Below are positions 34,015 to 48,481 of a stretch of DNA of 64,000 nucleotides, one piece after another. The notes beneath the pieces were generated by a model. The model made no database searches, was not told the origin of the DNA, and saw only the letters and a program-made list of their open reading frames with translations. Position numbers and translations under genes: made by a program. The stretch comes from Nocardioides sp. (GTDB lineage Bacteria > Actinomycetota > Actinomycetes > Propionibacteriales > Nocardioidaceae), in the NCBI RefSeq assembly GCF_030019515.1, contig NZ_JASEEQ010000005.1, positions 211,810 through 275,809 on the forward strand. Direction: 5' to 3'. Within the stretch, counting starts at the first letter, position 1. Each line of letters starts with the position of its first letter.

Positions 34015-34641
34015 ATGCGATCTGCATTCGACAAGCTCATCTCGTGGACGGGCCTGGCCCTCGCCGCCGTCCTTCTCGTTGCAGGTGGCTTGCTCACCTG
34101 GGCGAACACCTTCATCGGCGACCAGGTTCACGACCAGTTCGCCCTCCAGGACATCGTCATGCCGGAGGGTGAGGCCATCGCCAGCCTGCCCAAGGCCGAC
34201 GCCGACGTGCTCAAGCAGTACGCGGGCAGCCCCCTCGACAGCGGCCCCGAGGCCCAGGCCTTCGCGGACCACTACATCCTGGCGCACATGAACGCAGCCT
34301 CCGAGGAGCTCGGTGGCGAGGTCATGTCGTACTCCGAGGTCAGCGGCCAGGCCCGTGCCCTCGGTGCCGCGCTCGCCGAGAACCCGAACCCCACCCAGGC
34401 TGAGCAGGACGAGGCCGCTGCGTGGGCCGGCCTGAAGCAGACGATGCTCGACGGCAACACCCTGCGCGGCCTGCTCCTCTACGGCTACGCGTTCGCCACG
34501 ATGGGCACCATCGCCGGTATCGCCGCGATCTTCTCCTTCGTCGGCGCGGGCATCCTGCTGGCGCTGTTCGCCCTCGGCATCTGGCACGCCAAGCGCGTCG
34601 AGAAGACCGCTCCTGCGGGTGCCCGGGCCGTCACGGCCTGA
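34015..34641 (+). CDS. Conserved actinobacterial membrane protein (208 aa)
   Basis: Two membrane regions frame an outer domain: helix one at LISWTGLALAAVLLVAGGLLTWA, then about 115 residues of helical, acidic sequence (FALQDIVMPEGEAIASLPKADADVLKQYAG), then one or two helices (YGYAFATMGTIAGIAAIFSFVGAGILLALFALGIW) and a short basic tail. AGGAG lies 8 nt before ATG 34015, so the upstream in-frame ATG is rejected. Similar proteins are sometimes labelled LigA-like in databases, which the sequence does not support. Function is unknown. A strong hairpin follows. Confidence 0.85.
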   Translation: MRSAFDKLISWTGLALAAVLLVAGGLLTWANTFIGDQVHDQFALQDIVMPEGEAIASLPKADADVLKQYAGSPLDSGPEAQAFADHYILAHMNAASEELGGEVMSYSEVSGQARALGAALAENPNPTQAEQDEAAAWAGLKQTMLDGNTLRGLLLYGYAFATMGTIAGIAAIFSFVGAGILLALFALGIWHAKRVEKTAPAGARAVTA

Positions 34642-34670
34642 CCGTCCATGGTCTGACCGCTCGCTGAACG

Positions 34671-34708
34671 TCATCTCCCGGGAGTCCCCTTCGACTCCCG
34701 GGAGATGA
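34671..34708 (+). terminator. Perfect 15-bp hairpin after the membrane protein gene
   Basis: TCATCTCCCGGGAGT (34671-34685) and ACTCCCGGGAGATGA (34694-34708) are exact complements around an 8-nt loop, 30 bp after the stop codon. There is no T-run. It is followed directly by the second repeat array. Confidence 0.65.
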
Positions 34709-34735
34709 TGCATTTCCGGGCCAGTCTCCAGCGTC

Positions 34736-34854
34736 GAGTCGGCGCGTCTTGCCCGCTGTCGGGGGTCGAGTCGGCGCGTCTTGCCCGCCTTCTTCGTGGC
34801 TGCGGGCAAGTTGCGCCGACTGGGGCGCTCCTCGCGGGCATGTTGCGCCGACTC
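34736..34854. repeat. Second array of the 20-bp core, two direct and two inverted copies, 32-bp period
   Basis: GAGTCGGCGCGTCTTGCCCG occurs at 34736-34755 and 34768-34787, 32 bp apart. Inverted copies lie at 34803-34822 (CGGGCAAGTTGCGCCGACTG) and 34835-34854 (CGGGCATGTTGCGCCGACTC), again 32 bp apart. It is the same family, period and direct-then-inverted order as the array at 599-814. It sits between convergent genes, ending 20 bp before the methyltransferase stop. Confidence 0.9.
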
Positions 34855-34874
34855 GGCCGTGGCCCGCAGCTCGC

Positions 34875-36041
34875 TCAGAACGGCCGGACGAGGAGTGCGA
34901 TCCCGCGGCCCGCGGCCCGGGTGAGCACGATGGTGCCCTCCTGGTCGCCGGCGAGGTCCAGTCGCTTGCGCAGCTGGTCGGGCACCACGTCCACGCCGCG
35001 CTTCTTGATCGTCAGCCGGCCGATCCGCCGCTCGCGGAGCGCGGCACGCAGCGCCTTCTCGCGGTACGGCAGCTCCTCGAGCACCTGGTACCCGCGGGCG
35101 AAGGGGGTGCGGTACGACGAGTCGGAGGCGACGTACGCGATGTGCTCGTCGACCAGCCGGCCGTCGACCCCCGCGGCCACCGCGGTGACCAGTCCGGCGC
35201 GGATCACCGCACCGTCCGGCTCGTAGAGGAAGGCGCCCACGGCGCCCACGGGTGCGCCCGGATCGTCCTCGTCGGTGAGGGTCGCCAGGCCGCCCTCGCC
35301 GATCACGGTCGCTCGCCGCGCGGTGGTGGCGAGCCGGCCCGACCAGAGGGCGGCCTCCTTCACCTCGCCGTGGTCGCTGACCCACTCGGCCTCGACGCCG
35401 TCGGGGACGAGCTCGTGGGGGACGCCCGGGGCGACCTTGACGCAGGAGTCGCGGGTCAGCAGCCGCTCCACGAACGGCCAGGGGGGCGTCCAGCCGTCGA
35501 CGTCGAAGGTGCGTCCCCGGGCGGTACGCCGCGCCGGGTCGGCGAACGCGACGTCGAAGGGGCTGGTGTCCAGCGTGGTCGCGTCGGCGACCTGCACCGC
35601 GCCCGGGAGCCCCAGCGCGTCGAGGTTGGCCTGCGCGACGGCCACCCGCACCGGGTCGAGGTCGACGCCGGCAGCGGTCAGCCCGGCGCGGGACGCGGCG
35701 AGCAGGTCGCCGCCGATGCCGCAGCCGAGGTCGACCAGCGTCGAGGCGGACGCGGCGACCAACCGGCTCGCGCGGTGGGTGGCGACCCGGTGGCGGGTGG
35801 CCTGCTCGAGGCCGTCGGGGGTGAAGTACATCCGGTCCGCGAGCTCGCCGAACTTCTCCCGCGCCCGGACCCGCAGGGTGGCCTGGGTGAGCGCGGCCGC
35901 GACGTGCGCCGGATCGGCCCCCCGGCGCAGCCGGGTCTGCGTCGCGAGCGGGTCCTCGTCGGCCGCGACGGCCGCGGCGGCGGCCTCCAGGAGCCGGGCG
36001 CCGTCGGAGGTGAGCAGCCAGCGGAACGCCTCCAGGTCCAT
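34875..36041 (-). CDS. Class I SAM-dependent methyltransferase with THUMP-like domain
   Basis: A 388-residue protein. The N-terminal helical part leads into the SAM motif VDLGCGIGGDLLAASRAG, the acidic GVDLDPVRVAVAQANL and a DP-type active-site loop (VAFADPARRTARG). The C-terminal 80 residues (PYREKALRAALRERRIGRLTIKKRG) match the THUMP-like extension of this family. It probably modifies RNA; the substrate is unknown. A CAGGAT box on the minus strand ends 6 nt before the ATG. It is divergent from groES, so the CIRCE sites lie in its upstream region as well. Confidence 0.9.
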   Translation of the reverse strand: MDLEAFRWLLTSDGARLLEAAAAAVAADEDPLATQTRLRRGADPAHVAAALTQATLRVRAREKFGELADRMYFTPDGLEQATRHRVATHRASRLVAASASTLVDLGCGIGGDLLAASRAGLTAAGVDLDPVRVAVAQANLDALGLPGAVQVADATTLDTSPFDVAFADPARRTARGRTFDVDGWTPPWPFVERLLTRDSCVKVAPGVPHELVPDGVEAEWVSDHGEVKEAALWSGRLATTARRATVIGEGGLATLTDEDDPGAPVGAVGAFLYEPDGAVIRAGLVTAVAAGVDGRLVDEHIAYVASDSSYRTPFARGYQVLEELPYREKALRAALRERRIGRLTIKKRGVDVVPDQLRKRLDLAGDQEGTIVLTRAAGRGIALLVRPF

Positions 36042-36067
36042 CCCCGGATCCTGTCACCCGGGGCCGT

Positions 36068-36094
36068 CTGGCACTCAGTTGGCGAGAGTGCTAG
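36068..36094. promoter_or_regulatory. CIRCE element 1 (HrcA operator)
   Basis: CTGGCACTC (36068-36076), nine bases, then GAGTGCTAG (36086-36094): the CIRCE form TTAGCACTC-N9-GAGTGCTAA with small changes. It should bind the heat-shock repressor HrcA and control groES-groEL. Confidence 0.85.
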
Positions 36095-36102
36095 TTTCTG
36101 AG

Positions 36103-36129
36103 TTGGCACTCTCCGCCGGAGTGTGCCAG
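36103..36129. promoter_or_regulatory. CIRCE element 2 (weaker HrcA operator)
   Basis: TTGGCACTC (36103-36111), nine bases, then GTGTGCCAG (36121-36129). The left half is near consensus and the right half less so. It is 8 bp from element 1 and 105 bp before groES. Confidence 0.7.
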
Positions 36130-36234
36130 CGCTTGTCTTCCCGATGCGACCCCCGCGACGGCGTACCGGACGGCAGGCACACACGTGCATCACCCACCAA
36201 ACTCGAAGTCCCAGAAAGTGGAGGTTGATCAGGA

Positions 36235-36528
36235 GTGTCGATCAACATCAAGCCCCTCGAGGACCGGATCGTCGTCAAGCCGCTCGACGCCGAGCAGACC
36301 ACGGCCTCGGGCCTGGTCATCCCGGACACCGCCAAGGAGAAGCCCCAGGAGGGCGAGGTCCTGGCCACCGGCCCGGGTCGCATCGACGACAACGGCAACC
36401 GCGTCCCGCTCGACGTCACCGTCGGCGACAAGGTCATCTACAGCAAGTACGGCGGCACCGAGGTCAAGTACGCCGGCGAGGAGTACCTCATCCTCTCGGC
36501 CCGCGACGTCCTCGCCGTCGTTTCCTGA
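36235..36528 (+). CDS. groES: Co-chaperonin GroES
   Basis: GroES caps the GroEL folding chamber. The 97 residues include [38 protein letters not shown], with the mobile loop, and [31 protein letters not shown]. The start is GTG 36235, after a GGAGG about 10 nt upstream. Two CIRCE operators precede it. groEL follows after 80 bp that hold a very stable hairpin. Confidence 0.97.
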   Translation: MSINIKPLEDRIVVKPLDAEQTTASGLVIPDTAKEKPQEGEVLATGPGRIDDNGNRVPLDVTVGDKVIYSKYGGTEVKYAGEEYLILSARDVLAVVS

Positions 36529-36535
36529 AGTCCTT

Positions 36536-36589
36536 CCGGGTCGTGTGCCTGACGACGCGCCATGGCGCGTTCTCAGGCACACGGCCCGG
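36536..36589 (+). promoter_or_regulatory. Long hairpin between groES and groEL (attenuator or processing site)
   Basis: Arms 36536-36561 and 36564-36589 match at 23 of 26 positions: CGTGTGCCTGA pairs perfectly with TCAGGCACACG, and the tip ACGCGCCATGGCGCGT is a perfect palindrome. It fills most of the gap before the groEL Shine-Dalgarno (GAGGAGAG). It could partly terminate transcription or set different message stability for the two genes. Confidence 0.6.
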
Positions 36590-36599
36590 TCTTCGTTAG

Positions 36600-38234
<1,635 letters not shown>

Positions 38235-38245
38235 TCCACCCCGCA

Positions 38246-38280
38246 CGTCGACCCGCCCGAGACCCTCGGGCGGGTCGACG
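38246..38280. terminator. Perfect 16-bp terminator hairpin after groEL
   Basis: CGTCGACCCGCCCGAG (38246-38261) and CTCGGGCGGGTCGACG (38265-38280) pair perfectly around an ACC loop and are followed by TCGTTT. It lies between groEL and the convergent glycosyltransferase gene and can serve both. Confidence 0.85.
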
Positions 38281-38285
38281 TCGTT

Positions 38286-39761
38286 TCAGTCGCAGTCCGG
38301 GTCGACCGTCGGCCGCTCCAGGCCGCGCAGCAGGTACACCGGCCGTCCGTTGCAGGTGACGCCGTTCGCGACGTACCGCTCCTCGACGACCCGCTCCAGC
38401 TCAACGACGCCGGCGGGCGCCCAGGCGTCGAAGTCGACCCACTCGACCAGCCAGGTGGGCGCGTCGGGCCCGGCGAGCAGCGCCCGGAGGTCGGCGTACC
38501 CGGGGTCGCGGGCGCGCATCGGCAGGCTCCACAGATAGGGGTACGGCGAGCCGAGGCCGCTCGCGTCCTGGAGGTCGGGACGGCCCCCGAACACCACGAG
38601 CGTGTCGCCGCGGTCGGCGGCCGACGCGACGGCCTCGCCGGTGTGGACCTCGTGGAACTCCTGCAGCCCGGTGACGTTCCACGCCAGCCAGAAGACCATG
38701 GCCGCGGCCGCCGAGGCCGCGGTCCCCACCACGACCCCGCGCATCCGGCGGCCGGCCGGTTCCGGCCGCCCCGCCAGCAGCGCGACGCAGAGGGCGGCAC
38801 CCGGGACCAGCGGCGTCAGGTAGTCCTGCCAGAAGCTGCCCCCGGCGGCGAGGCCGATGACGTCGGTGGCGACCACGGCGACGGTGCCGGCGACGACCGG
38901 CGGGTCGTCGCGCCACCGCTCGCGCAGGTGCGCGACCAGACCGGCGAGGATCGGCAGCAGCCCGCAGGCGAGGGCGATCACCAGCAGGGTCCACGCCCGC
39001 CGCTCGGGGGCCTCGGTGCTGCCGTCGGCGATCACCCGGGCGGCGCCGGCGCGGAACCCGTAGACGGTCTCCCACAGCGTCGTCAGCCGCACGCCGGCGG
39101 CTCGGGCCCAGACGATTGTGGCGACCACCGGCACCGCCGCGCCGGCCGCGCCGGCCGACGCCAGCGCGAGCGTCCGGGTCCCGGAGAGCCGCCCGGTGCG
39201 CCAGGCGACGAGGAGCAGCACCGCGGCGAAGACCAGCCCGGTGGCGAGGTTCTGCTTGAGGCCGACGGCCAGCCCGGCCGCCAGCCCCGATCCGAGTGCG
39301 AGCAGCACCGACGTACGCCGGACCGCGCGCAGGACGAGCAGCATGCTGACCAGCAGGAGCGGCAGCGCGAGCAGCTCGCCCTTGACCGCCACCACGTCGA
39401 TCATCGGGTTCGACAGCAGGGCGGCGGAGGTCGCCGCGGTCCACCCGACGGCCCGCCGGCCGGCGACCTCGTGCGCGACGGCGGCCGCCAGCAGGACCGT
39501 CGCGACGGCCACCACGGCGCCGAGCAGCCGCAGCGGGACCGCCCCACCGAACGCCTCGACGGCTCGGTAGACCGCGATCAGCGACGGGGGTCGATCCACC
39601 CAGTGCGGACCGAACATGCTGCCCGGCTCCGGGTCCCACGACCGGGCGACCAGGAGGAACCCGGCCTCGTCGGCACGGAGCGGTCGGGTGAGGGCGGGCA
39701 GCCGCGCCAGGAACGCCAGGGCCGCGGCCACCACGACCGGGTGCCGGCGCAGGTGCTCCAC
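38286..39761 (-). CDS. Polytopic GT-C-type glycosyltransferase family protein
   Basis: A 491-residue integral membrane protein with about ten helices. The first outer loop has the acidic pair typical of dolichyl/polyprenyl-phosphate sugar transferases (LRADEAGFLLVARSW), followed by a WVDRPPSL segment like those of ArnT/PMT-type enzymes. A soluble C-terminal domain of about 120 residues follows (TLVVFGGRPDLQDASGLG). It probably uses a polyprenyl-phosphate sugar outside the membrane; donor and acceptor are unknown. A GAGGGT box on the minus strand ends 6 nt before the GTG start. It is divergent from guaB. Confidence 0.87.
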   Translation of the reverse strand: MEHLRRHPVVVAAALAFLARLPALTRPLRADEAGFLLVARSWDPEPGSMFGPHWVDRPPSLIAVYRAVEAFGGAVPLRLLGAVVAVATVLLAAAVAHEVAGRRAVGWTAATSAALLSNPMIDVVAVKGELLALPLLLVSMLLVLRAVRRTSVLLALGSGLAAGLAVGLKQNLATGLVFAAVLLLVAWRTGRLSGTRTLALASAGAAGAAVPVVATIVWARAAGVRLTTLWETVYGFRAGAARVIADGSTEAPERRAWTLLVIALACGLLPILAGLVAHLRERWRDDPPVVAGTVAVVATDVIGLAAGGSFWQDYLTPLVPGAALCVALLAGRPEPAGRRMRGVVVGTAASAAAAMVFWLAWNVTGLQEFHEVHTGEAVASAADRGDTLVVFGGRPDLQDASGLGSPYPYLWSLPMRARDPGYADLRALLAGPDAPTWLVEWVDFDAWAPAGVVELERVVEERYVANGVTCNGRPVYLLRGLERPTVDPDCD

Positions 39762-39813
39762 GGTTCCACCCTCTCAGGAGCCGGCGTGTCGGGATCGTTC
39801 CGGGCGCCGGTAG

Positions 39814-41325
<1,512 letters not shown>

Positions 41326-41331
41326 CCGGGA

Positions 41332-43434
41332 CTAGAACGCGTAGCCCACCTGACCGATGCGGACCCGGGCCCGCTTGCTGAGCTGGACGGTCAGCCTCGT
41401 CTGCGCGGCGACCGGCACCTCGAGCTGACGGGTGACGGTACGGCGCCTCGGGACCTGGACGGTGACCGTGCCCCGCCCCGCCGACAGCTTCAGCGTGGTA
41501 CCGCGCTGCGCACCGGAGACCGTCACGTCGACCAGGACCGACGACGCGGAGTCCGGGAGTCCGAGGTCGAGCCGCCTGGTGCCGGCGAACGCGGCCGAGA
41601 GCACGGGCCGCGGCGCCGGCCGCAGGCAGTCGGACACGTGCGCCTCGATGGAGTGCAGGCCGACGGTGGTCGGGGTCGCGTCCATGAGCATCCCGCCGGC
41701 CACGGCGCACTGGTACTCGCCGGTGATCGTGCCCGCCTCGAGCACGACCACCCGGCGGCCGGCGGGATAGGTGGTGTCCCCGATCGGCCGGAGACGACCG
41801 GACAGCGCCGCGTTCCCGGTGACGACCAGCCGACCGGCCGCCTTCGGCTCGCTGCGCAGGACCGCCATCAGCGGACGGTAGCTGGCGGCCTGGTTGGTGG
41901 TGAGGTCGCCGTCGACCGTCAGGACCCCGGTCGGGCGGATGTCGGCCGGGCCGGCGGGCAGGTCGCCGGTGATGGTGCCCTCGCCGGTGATCCGGGCGCC
42001 GCTGACGAACGCCGTGCCCGCCAGGCCCCACGCGGACGACCCGGCGTGCTCGACGGTGCCCTGGCCACCGAGCTCGACGTAGCGGAGGATGGCCGGGTCG
42101 CCGTCGCCCTGGCCGATCCTCATCGTCGAGCCCTTCTGCAGGGTGACCCGCCCGGTGTCGGTGCAGCAGCTGCCGGAGTCCAGGACGGCGCCGGCGGGGA
42201 GCTCGAGGGTGGCCTCGTTGGGCACGACCAGCCGCCCGCCCCCGCCCTGCACCCGCAGCGTCGAGCCGGGCTCGATGCGCAGGTCACCGGCGGGGGTGAG
42301 CATCCCGGTCTGCCCGGGCAGTGTCCTGTCCCAGACCTCGATGGTGGTCTGGGTGCCCGGCTCGGTCGCCGCCTTCACGCCGTCCGCGATCGTCAGCCGC
42401 CCGCGGATCCTCGCGCCGGCCAGCTCCACCGTGCCCTTGCCGACGATGCTGCCGACGCCGGAGACCTCGGTGTACGGGCCGAGCCGGAGCACGGTGTCGT
42501 CGTCCAGGCCCAGCTTCTCGCCGTCCTCGATGAACTTCAGGGTGCCGTCCGGCAGCAGCGGGTGGTCGGGGTCGTAGGCCTCACCGTCGGTCTCGTCGAT
42601 GTCGACCGTGCCGCCACCCTTGAGCGCGGCGTCGCCCACCGTGCCGTTGACGGCGTGCCCGCCCACCCGGATCGGCCCACCGGTGATCTCGAGCGTGTTG
42701 CCCTTCGGGACCACCACGTCCCCGGCGAGGTCGATGCCGAGCTCGTCGAAGTGCGACGTGAAGCCGGTCGCGCCGATCGCCGAGGACACCTCGAGGGTGC
42801 CGTCGACGATGACGGTCGAGGTGGTGCCGCTGCAGCAGCGGCTGCCGAGCACCCGGGCCGCGGGGTCGACGAGCAGCTTGCCGGTGCTCGCGATCCGCAT
42901 GCTGCTGTCGAACATGAACGTCAGCCACGGACCGTCGCCGGCCCCCAGCGGACCGGTCATCAGCGACAGCGTGCTGTTGATGGTGAGGGTCTGGTGGCCG
43001 GTCAGGCTGCTGGTGCCGTTGCCGAAGTGCATCGGCGTATCGCCCATCATGATGTACGACGGGGTCGGGTCCAGCGGCGGTGCGGAGACCATCAGGTCGG
43101 TATTGATGTCGCCGCCGTTCCACCGCAGGCTCCCGGTGATGACCTGGCCCTCGCCCGTCATGGACACCAGGCCGTCGGTCGAGCCGGTGACGCTCAGGCT
43201 GGTGAGGCTCACGTCGGGGACGTCGGTGATCGTCGGCCGGGGTCCCGGCCCGAGCTCCACGGCGTCGCCGTCCTTCGGCACACCCTCGGGGCGCCAGTTC
43301 TTCTTGTTGGTCCACACGGTGCTCTCGGCCCCGCTCCACGTGTACGTCGTGGCCGCGCTCGCGGGCGGGACCGGGACGAGCAGGGTGAGCAGCAGCGTCG
43401 CGACGACGGCTCCGAGCAGCGTGACCGGGCGCAT
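41332..43434 (-). CDS. Large secreted repeat protein, beta-helix-like
   Basis: A 700-residue protein with a Sec signal (MRPVTLLGAVVATLLLTLLV, cleavage near ASA). The first mature part, TYTWSGAESTVWTNKKNW, is like the opening of many surface beta-solenoid proteins; the middle consists of repeated short beta units (GTLEVSS, GNTLEITGG, GTVDIDE, GSTLRVQGGG, GKGTVELAGA), suggesting a right-handed beta-helix. Two vicinal Cys pairs (SRCCSG, GSCCTD) are notable. There is no sortase signal. GGAGG lies 5 nt before the ATG. It may be an adhesin or wall protein; the function is unknown. Confidence 0.85.
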   Translation of the reverse strand: MRPVTLLGAVVATLLLTLLVPVPPASAATTYTWSGAESTVWTNKKNWRPEGVPKDGDAVELGPGPRPTITDVPDVSLTSLSVTGSTDGLVSMTGEGQVITGSLRWNGGDINTDLMVSAPPLDPTPSYIMMGDTPMHFGNGTSSLTGHQTLTINSTLSLMTGPLGAGDGPWLTFMFDSSMRIASTGKLLVDPAARVLGSRCCSGTTSTVIVDGTLEVSSAIGATGFTSHFDELGIDLAGDVVVPKGNTLEITGGPIRVGGHAVNGTVGDAALKGGGTVDIDETDGEAYDPDHPLLPDGTLKFIEDGEKLGLDDDTVLRLGPYTEVSGVGSIVGKGTVELAGARIRGRLTIADGVKAATEPGTQTTIEVWDRTLPGQTGMLTPAGDLRIEPGSTLRVQGGGGRLVVPNEATLELPAGAVLDSGSCCTDTGRVTLQKGSTMRIGQGDGDPAILRYVELGGQGTVEHAGSSAWGLAGTAFVSGARITGEGTITGDLPAGPADIRPTGVLTVDGDLTTNQAASYRPLMAVLRSEPKAAGRLVVTGNAALSGRLRPIGDTTYPAGRRVVVLEAGTITGEYQCAVAGGMLMDATPTTVGLHSIEAHVSDCLRPAPRPVLSAAFAGTRRLDLGLPDSASSVLVDVTVSGAQRGTTLKLSAGRGTVTVQVPRRRTVTRQLEVPVAAQTRLTVQLSKRARVRIGQVGYAF

Positions 43435-43534
43435 GGTGCCTCCTCGAGCGTGGTGCGCCGATCCTCCTCCGGTGCCGCGGGCCTGAGAACGGCCAGATCG
43501 GGCCATTGACGGGTGACCTCGATAGAGTTCGCCG

Positions 43535-44641
43535 GTGACCGACATCGAGATCGGCCGGGCCAAGCGGGCCCGGCGCGCCTACTCCTTCGACGACATCGCG
43601 ATCGTGCCCTCGCGGCGCACCCGCGACCCGGAGGAGGTGAGCACCGCCTGGCAGATCGACGCCTACCGCTTCGACATCCCGGTGCTCGCGGCGCCGATGG
43701 ACTCGGTGATGTCGCCGGCGACGGCGATCGCGCTCGGGCGGTTCGGCGGGCTCGGCGTCCTCAACCTCGAGGGCCTGTGGGCCCGCTACGAGGACCCGGA
43801 CCCGCTGCTCGAGGAGGTCGCCGCGCTCCGGGGCAGCGAGGGCACCCGCCGGCTCCAGCAGATGTACACCGAGCCGATCAAGGCCGAGCTGATCACCGAG
43901 CGGCTGCGCGAGATCCGCGACGCCGGGGTCACCGTGGCCGGCTCGCTCTCGCCCGGGCGCACCAAGGAGTTCGCGAAGGCGGTCGTCGACGCGGGCGTCG
44001 ACGTGTTCGTGATCAGGGGTACGACGGTCTCCGCCGAGCATGTGTCCTCCCAGGCGGAGCCGCTGAACCTCAAGGAGTTCATCTACGAGCTCGATGTGCC
44101 GGTCGTGGTCGGCGGCTGCGCCACCCACCAGGCCGCGCTGCACCTGATGCGCACCGGCGCGGCCGGCGTCCTGGTCGGCTTCGGCGGGGGAGCGGCGCAC
44201 ACGACGCGGACCGTGCTCGGCGTCGCGGTCCCCATGGCGTCCGCGGTCGCCGACGTCGCCGCAGCGCGCCGCGACTACCTCGACGAGTCCGGCGGCCGCT
44301 ACGTGCACGTGATCGCCGACGGCTCGATCGGCAAGTCCGGTGACGTCGCCAAGGCGATCGCCTGCGGTGCCGACGCCGTGATGGTCGGCTCGCCGTTCGC
44401 GCGGGCCACCGACGCGCCCGGCCGCGGCTTCCACTGGGGCACCGAGGCCCACCACCACGACCTGCCCCGCGGTCAGCGGGTGCAGTTCGACACGGTCGGG
44501 ACGATCGAGGAGATCCTGTTCGGCCCGTCCCGGGTCGCCGACGGCACCATGAACCTGATGGGTGCGCTGCGCCGCTCGATGGCGACCACCGGCTACACCG
44601 AGCTCAAGGAGTTCCAGCGCGTCGAGATCGTCGTCGAGTGA
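43535..44641 (+). CDS. guaB3: GuaB3-family IMP dehydrogenase-related protein
   Basis: A 368-residue TIM-barrel of the GuaB3 branch: no CBS domains, starting IEIGRAKRARRAYSFDDIAIVPSRRTRDPEEVSTAWQ. The flavin/nucleotide-phosphate loop and the C-terminal LMGALRRSMATTGYTELKEFQ are typical. The loop equal to the IMPDH catalytic loop reads GGGAAHTTRTVLG, with His222 where IMPDH has cysteine, so ordinary IMPDH chemistry is doubtful. A TAGAGT box (43523-43528) ends 6 nt before the GTG. The nitrilase gene follows after 7 bp. Confidence 0.93.
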   Translation: MTDIEIGRAKRARRAYSFDDIAIVPSRRTRDPEEVSTAWQIDAYRFDIPVLAAPMDSVMSPATAIALGRFGGLGVLNLEGLWARYEDPDPLLEEVAALRGSEGTRRLQQMYTEPIKAELITERLREIRDAGVTVAGSLSPGRTKEFAKAVVDAGVDVFVIRGTTVSAEHVSSQAEPLNLKEFIYELDVPVVVGGCATHQAALHLMRTGAAGVLVGFGGGAAHTTRTVLGVAVPMASAVADVAAARRDYLDESGGRYVHVIADGSIGKSGDVAKAIACGADAVMVGSPFARATDAPGRGFHWGTEAHHHDLPRGQRVQFDTVGTIEEILFGPSRVADGTMNLMGALRRSMATTGYTELKEFQRVEIVVE

Positions 44642-44648
44642 GGCCGGC

Positions 44649-45437
44649 GTGAGGGTCGCGGCCGGGCAGGCGGCGTCGGTCGGCGGCGACCTCGACGCGA
44701 ACGTGCGCACCGCCGCCCGGCTCACCCGGCTGGCCGCGACCCAGGGCGTCCGGCTGCTCGTGCTCCCCGAGGCGTTCCTGACCGGGTACGACGTCGCCGC
44801 GTTCGACGGCCCGCTGCCGGACGCCGACGGGCTCGACGCCGGCTGGCTGGAGCCGCTCCGCGCGGAGGCCGCCGCCGGCGTCACGGTCGTGGTCGGCACC
44901 GCCCTGCGGCGGGGCTCCGAGCGCCGGCTCTCGCAGATCGTGGTGCGGCCGGACGGCCGCGCGGACGCGCCGTACGACAAGCAGCACCTGGACGGGCTCG
45001 AGAAGACCTTCTTCACCGTCGGCGACCACGGCACCTCGATCGAGGTCGACGGCCTCGAGCTCGGCCTCTCGGTCTGCTACGACGGCTGCTTCCCCGAGCA
45101 CGCCCAGGCCGCGGCCCGCGACGGCGCCGTCGGCTACCTGAGCTCCGCGGCGTACTTCCCCGGCGGCGCCCACCGGCGCGACCTCTACTACGCGGCCCGC
45201 GCCGTCGAGAACGGCATGTACGTCGTGCTCTCCGGGCTGACCGGCCGCTGCGGCGGGTTCGACTTCATCGGCGGCTCGGCCGTCTACGACCCCGAGGGGC
45301 GCCCGCTCGCGCGGCTCGCCGACGAGGAGGGGCTGGCGATCGCCGACCTCGACGCGGCGCTGGTCGCGCAGACCCGGGCCACGCACACGATGATCGGTGA
45401 CCACCGCGCCGACCTGGGCCCGCGGGTGCGGGCCTGA
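44649..45437 (+). CDS. Carbon-nitrogen hydrolase (nitrilase superfamily)
   Basis: A 262-residue amidase with the full Glu-Lys-Cys triad: E41 in LVLPEAFLTGYD, K111 in PYDKQHLDG and C143 in LSVCYDGCFPEHA. It likely hydrolyses a small amide or omega-amide; the substrate cannot be told from sequence. The GTG at 44649 lies 7 bp after the guaB3 stop, so it is probably co-transcribed. Earlier in-frame starts lie inside guaB3 and are rejected. Confidence 0.92.
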   Translation: MRVAAGQAASVGGDLDANVRTAARLTRLAATQGVRLLVLPEAFLTGYDVAAFDGPLPDADGLDAGWLEPLRAEAAAGVTVVVGTALRRGSERRLSQIVVRPDGRADAPYDKQHLDGLEKTFFTVGDHGTSIEVDGLELGLSVCYDGCFPEHAQAAARDGAVGYLSSAAYFPGGAHRRDLYYAARAVENGMYVVLSGLTGRCGGFDFIGGSAVYDPEGRPLARLADEEGLAIADLDAALVAQTRATHTMIGDHRADLGPRVRA

Positions 45438-45519
45438 TCGTCAGCAACCTCGACCAGGCCAGCGTTCCGGCCCGGTCCGTCGAGCACATCGCCGGCTCGG
45501 CGTTTGCGAGACTGGGCAC

Positions 45520-48478
<2,959 letters not shown>

Positions 48479-48481
48479 CCA

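Noticed and set aside
34015..34641. Aromatic ring-opening dioxygenase LigA
   Set aside because: A database label sometimes given to such proteins; the sequence has membrane helices and no LigA motif.
41331..41345. KstR-like site (TAGAACGCGTAG)
   Set aside because: It is the end of a coding frame and lacks the GTT half-site; it is at a 3' end, not a promoter.
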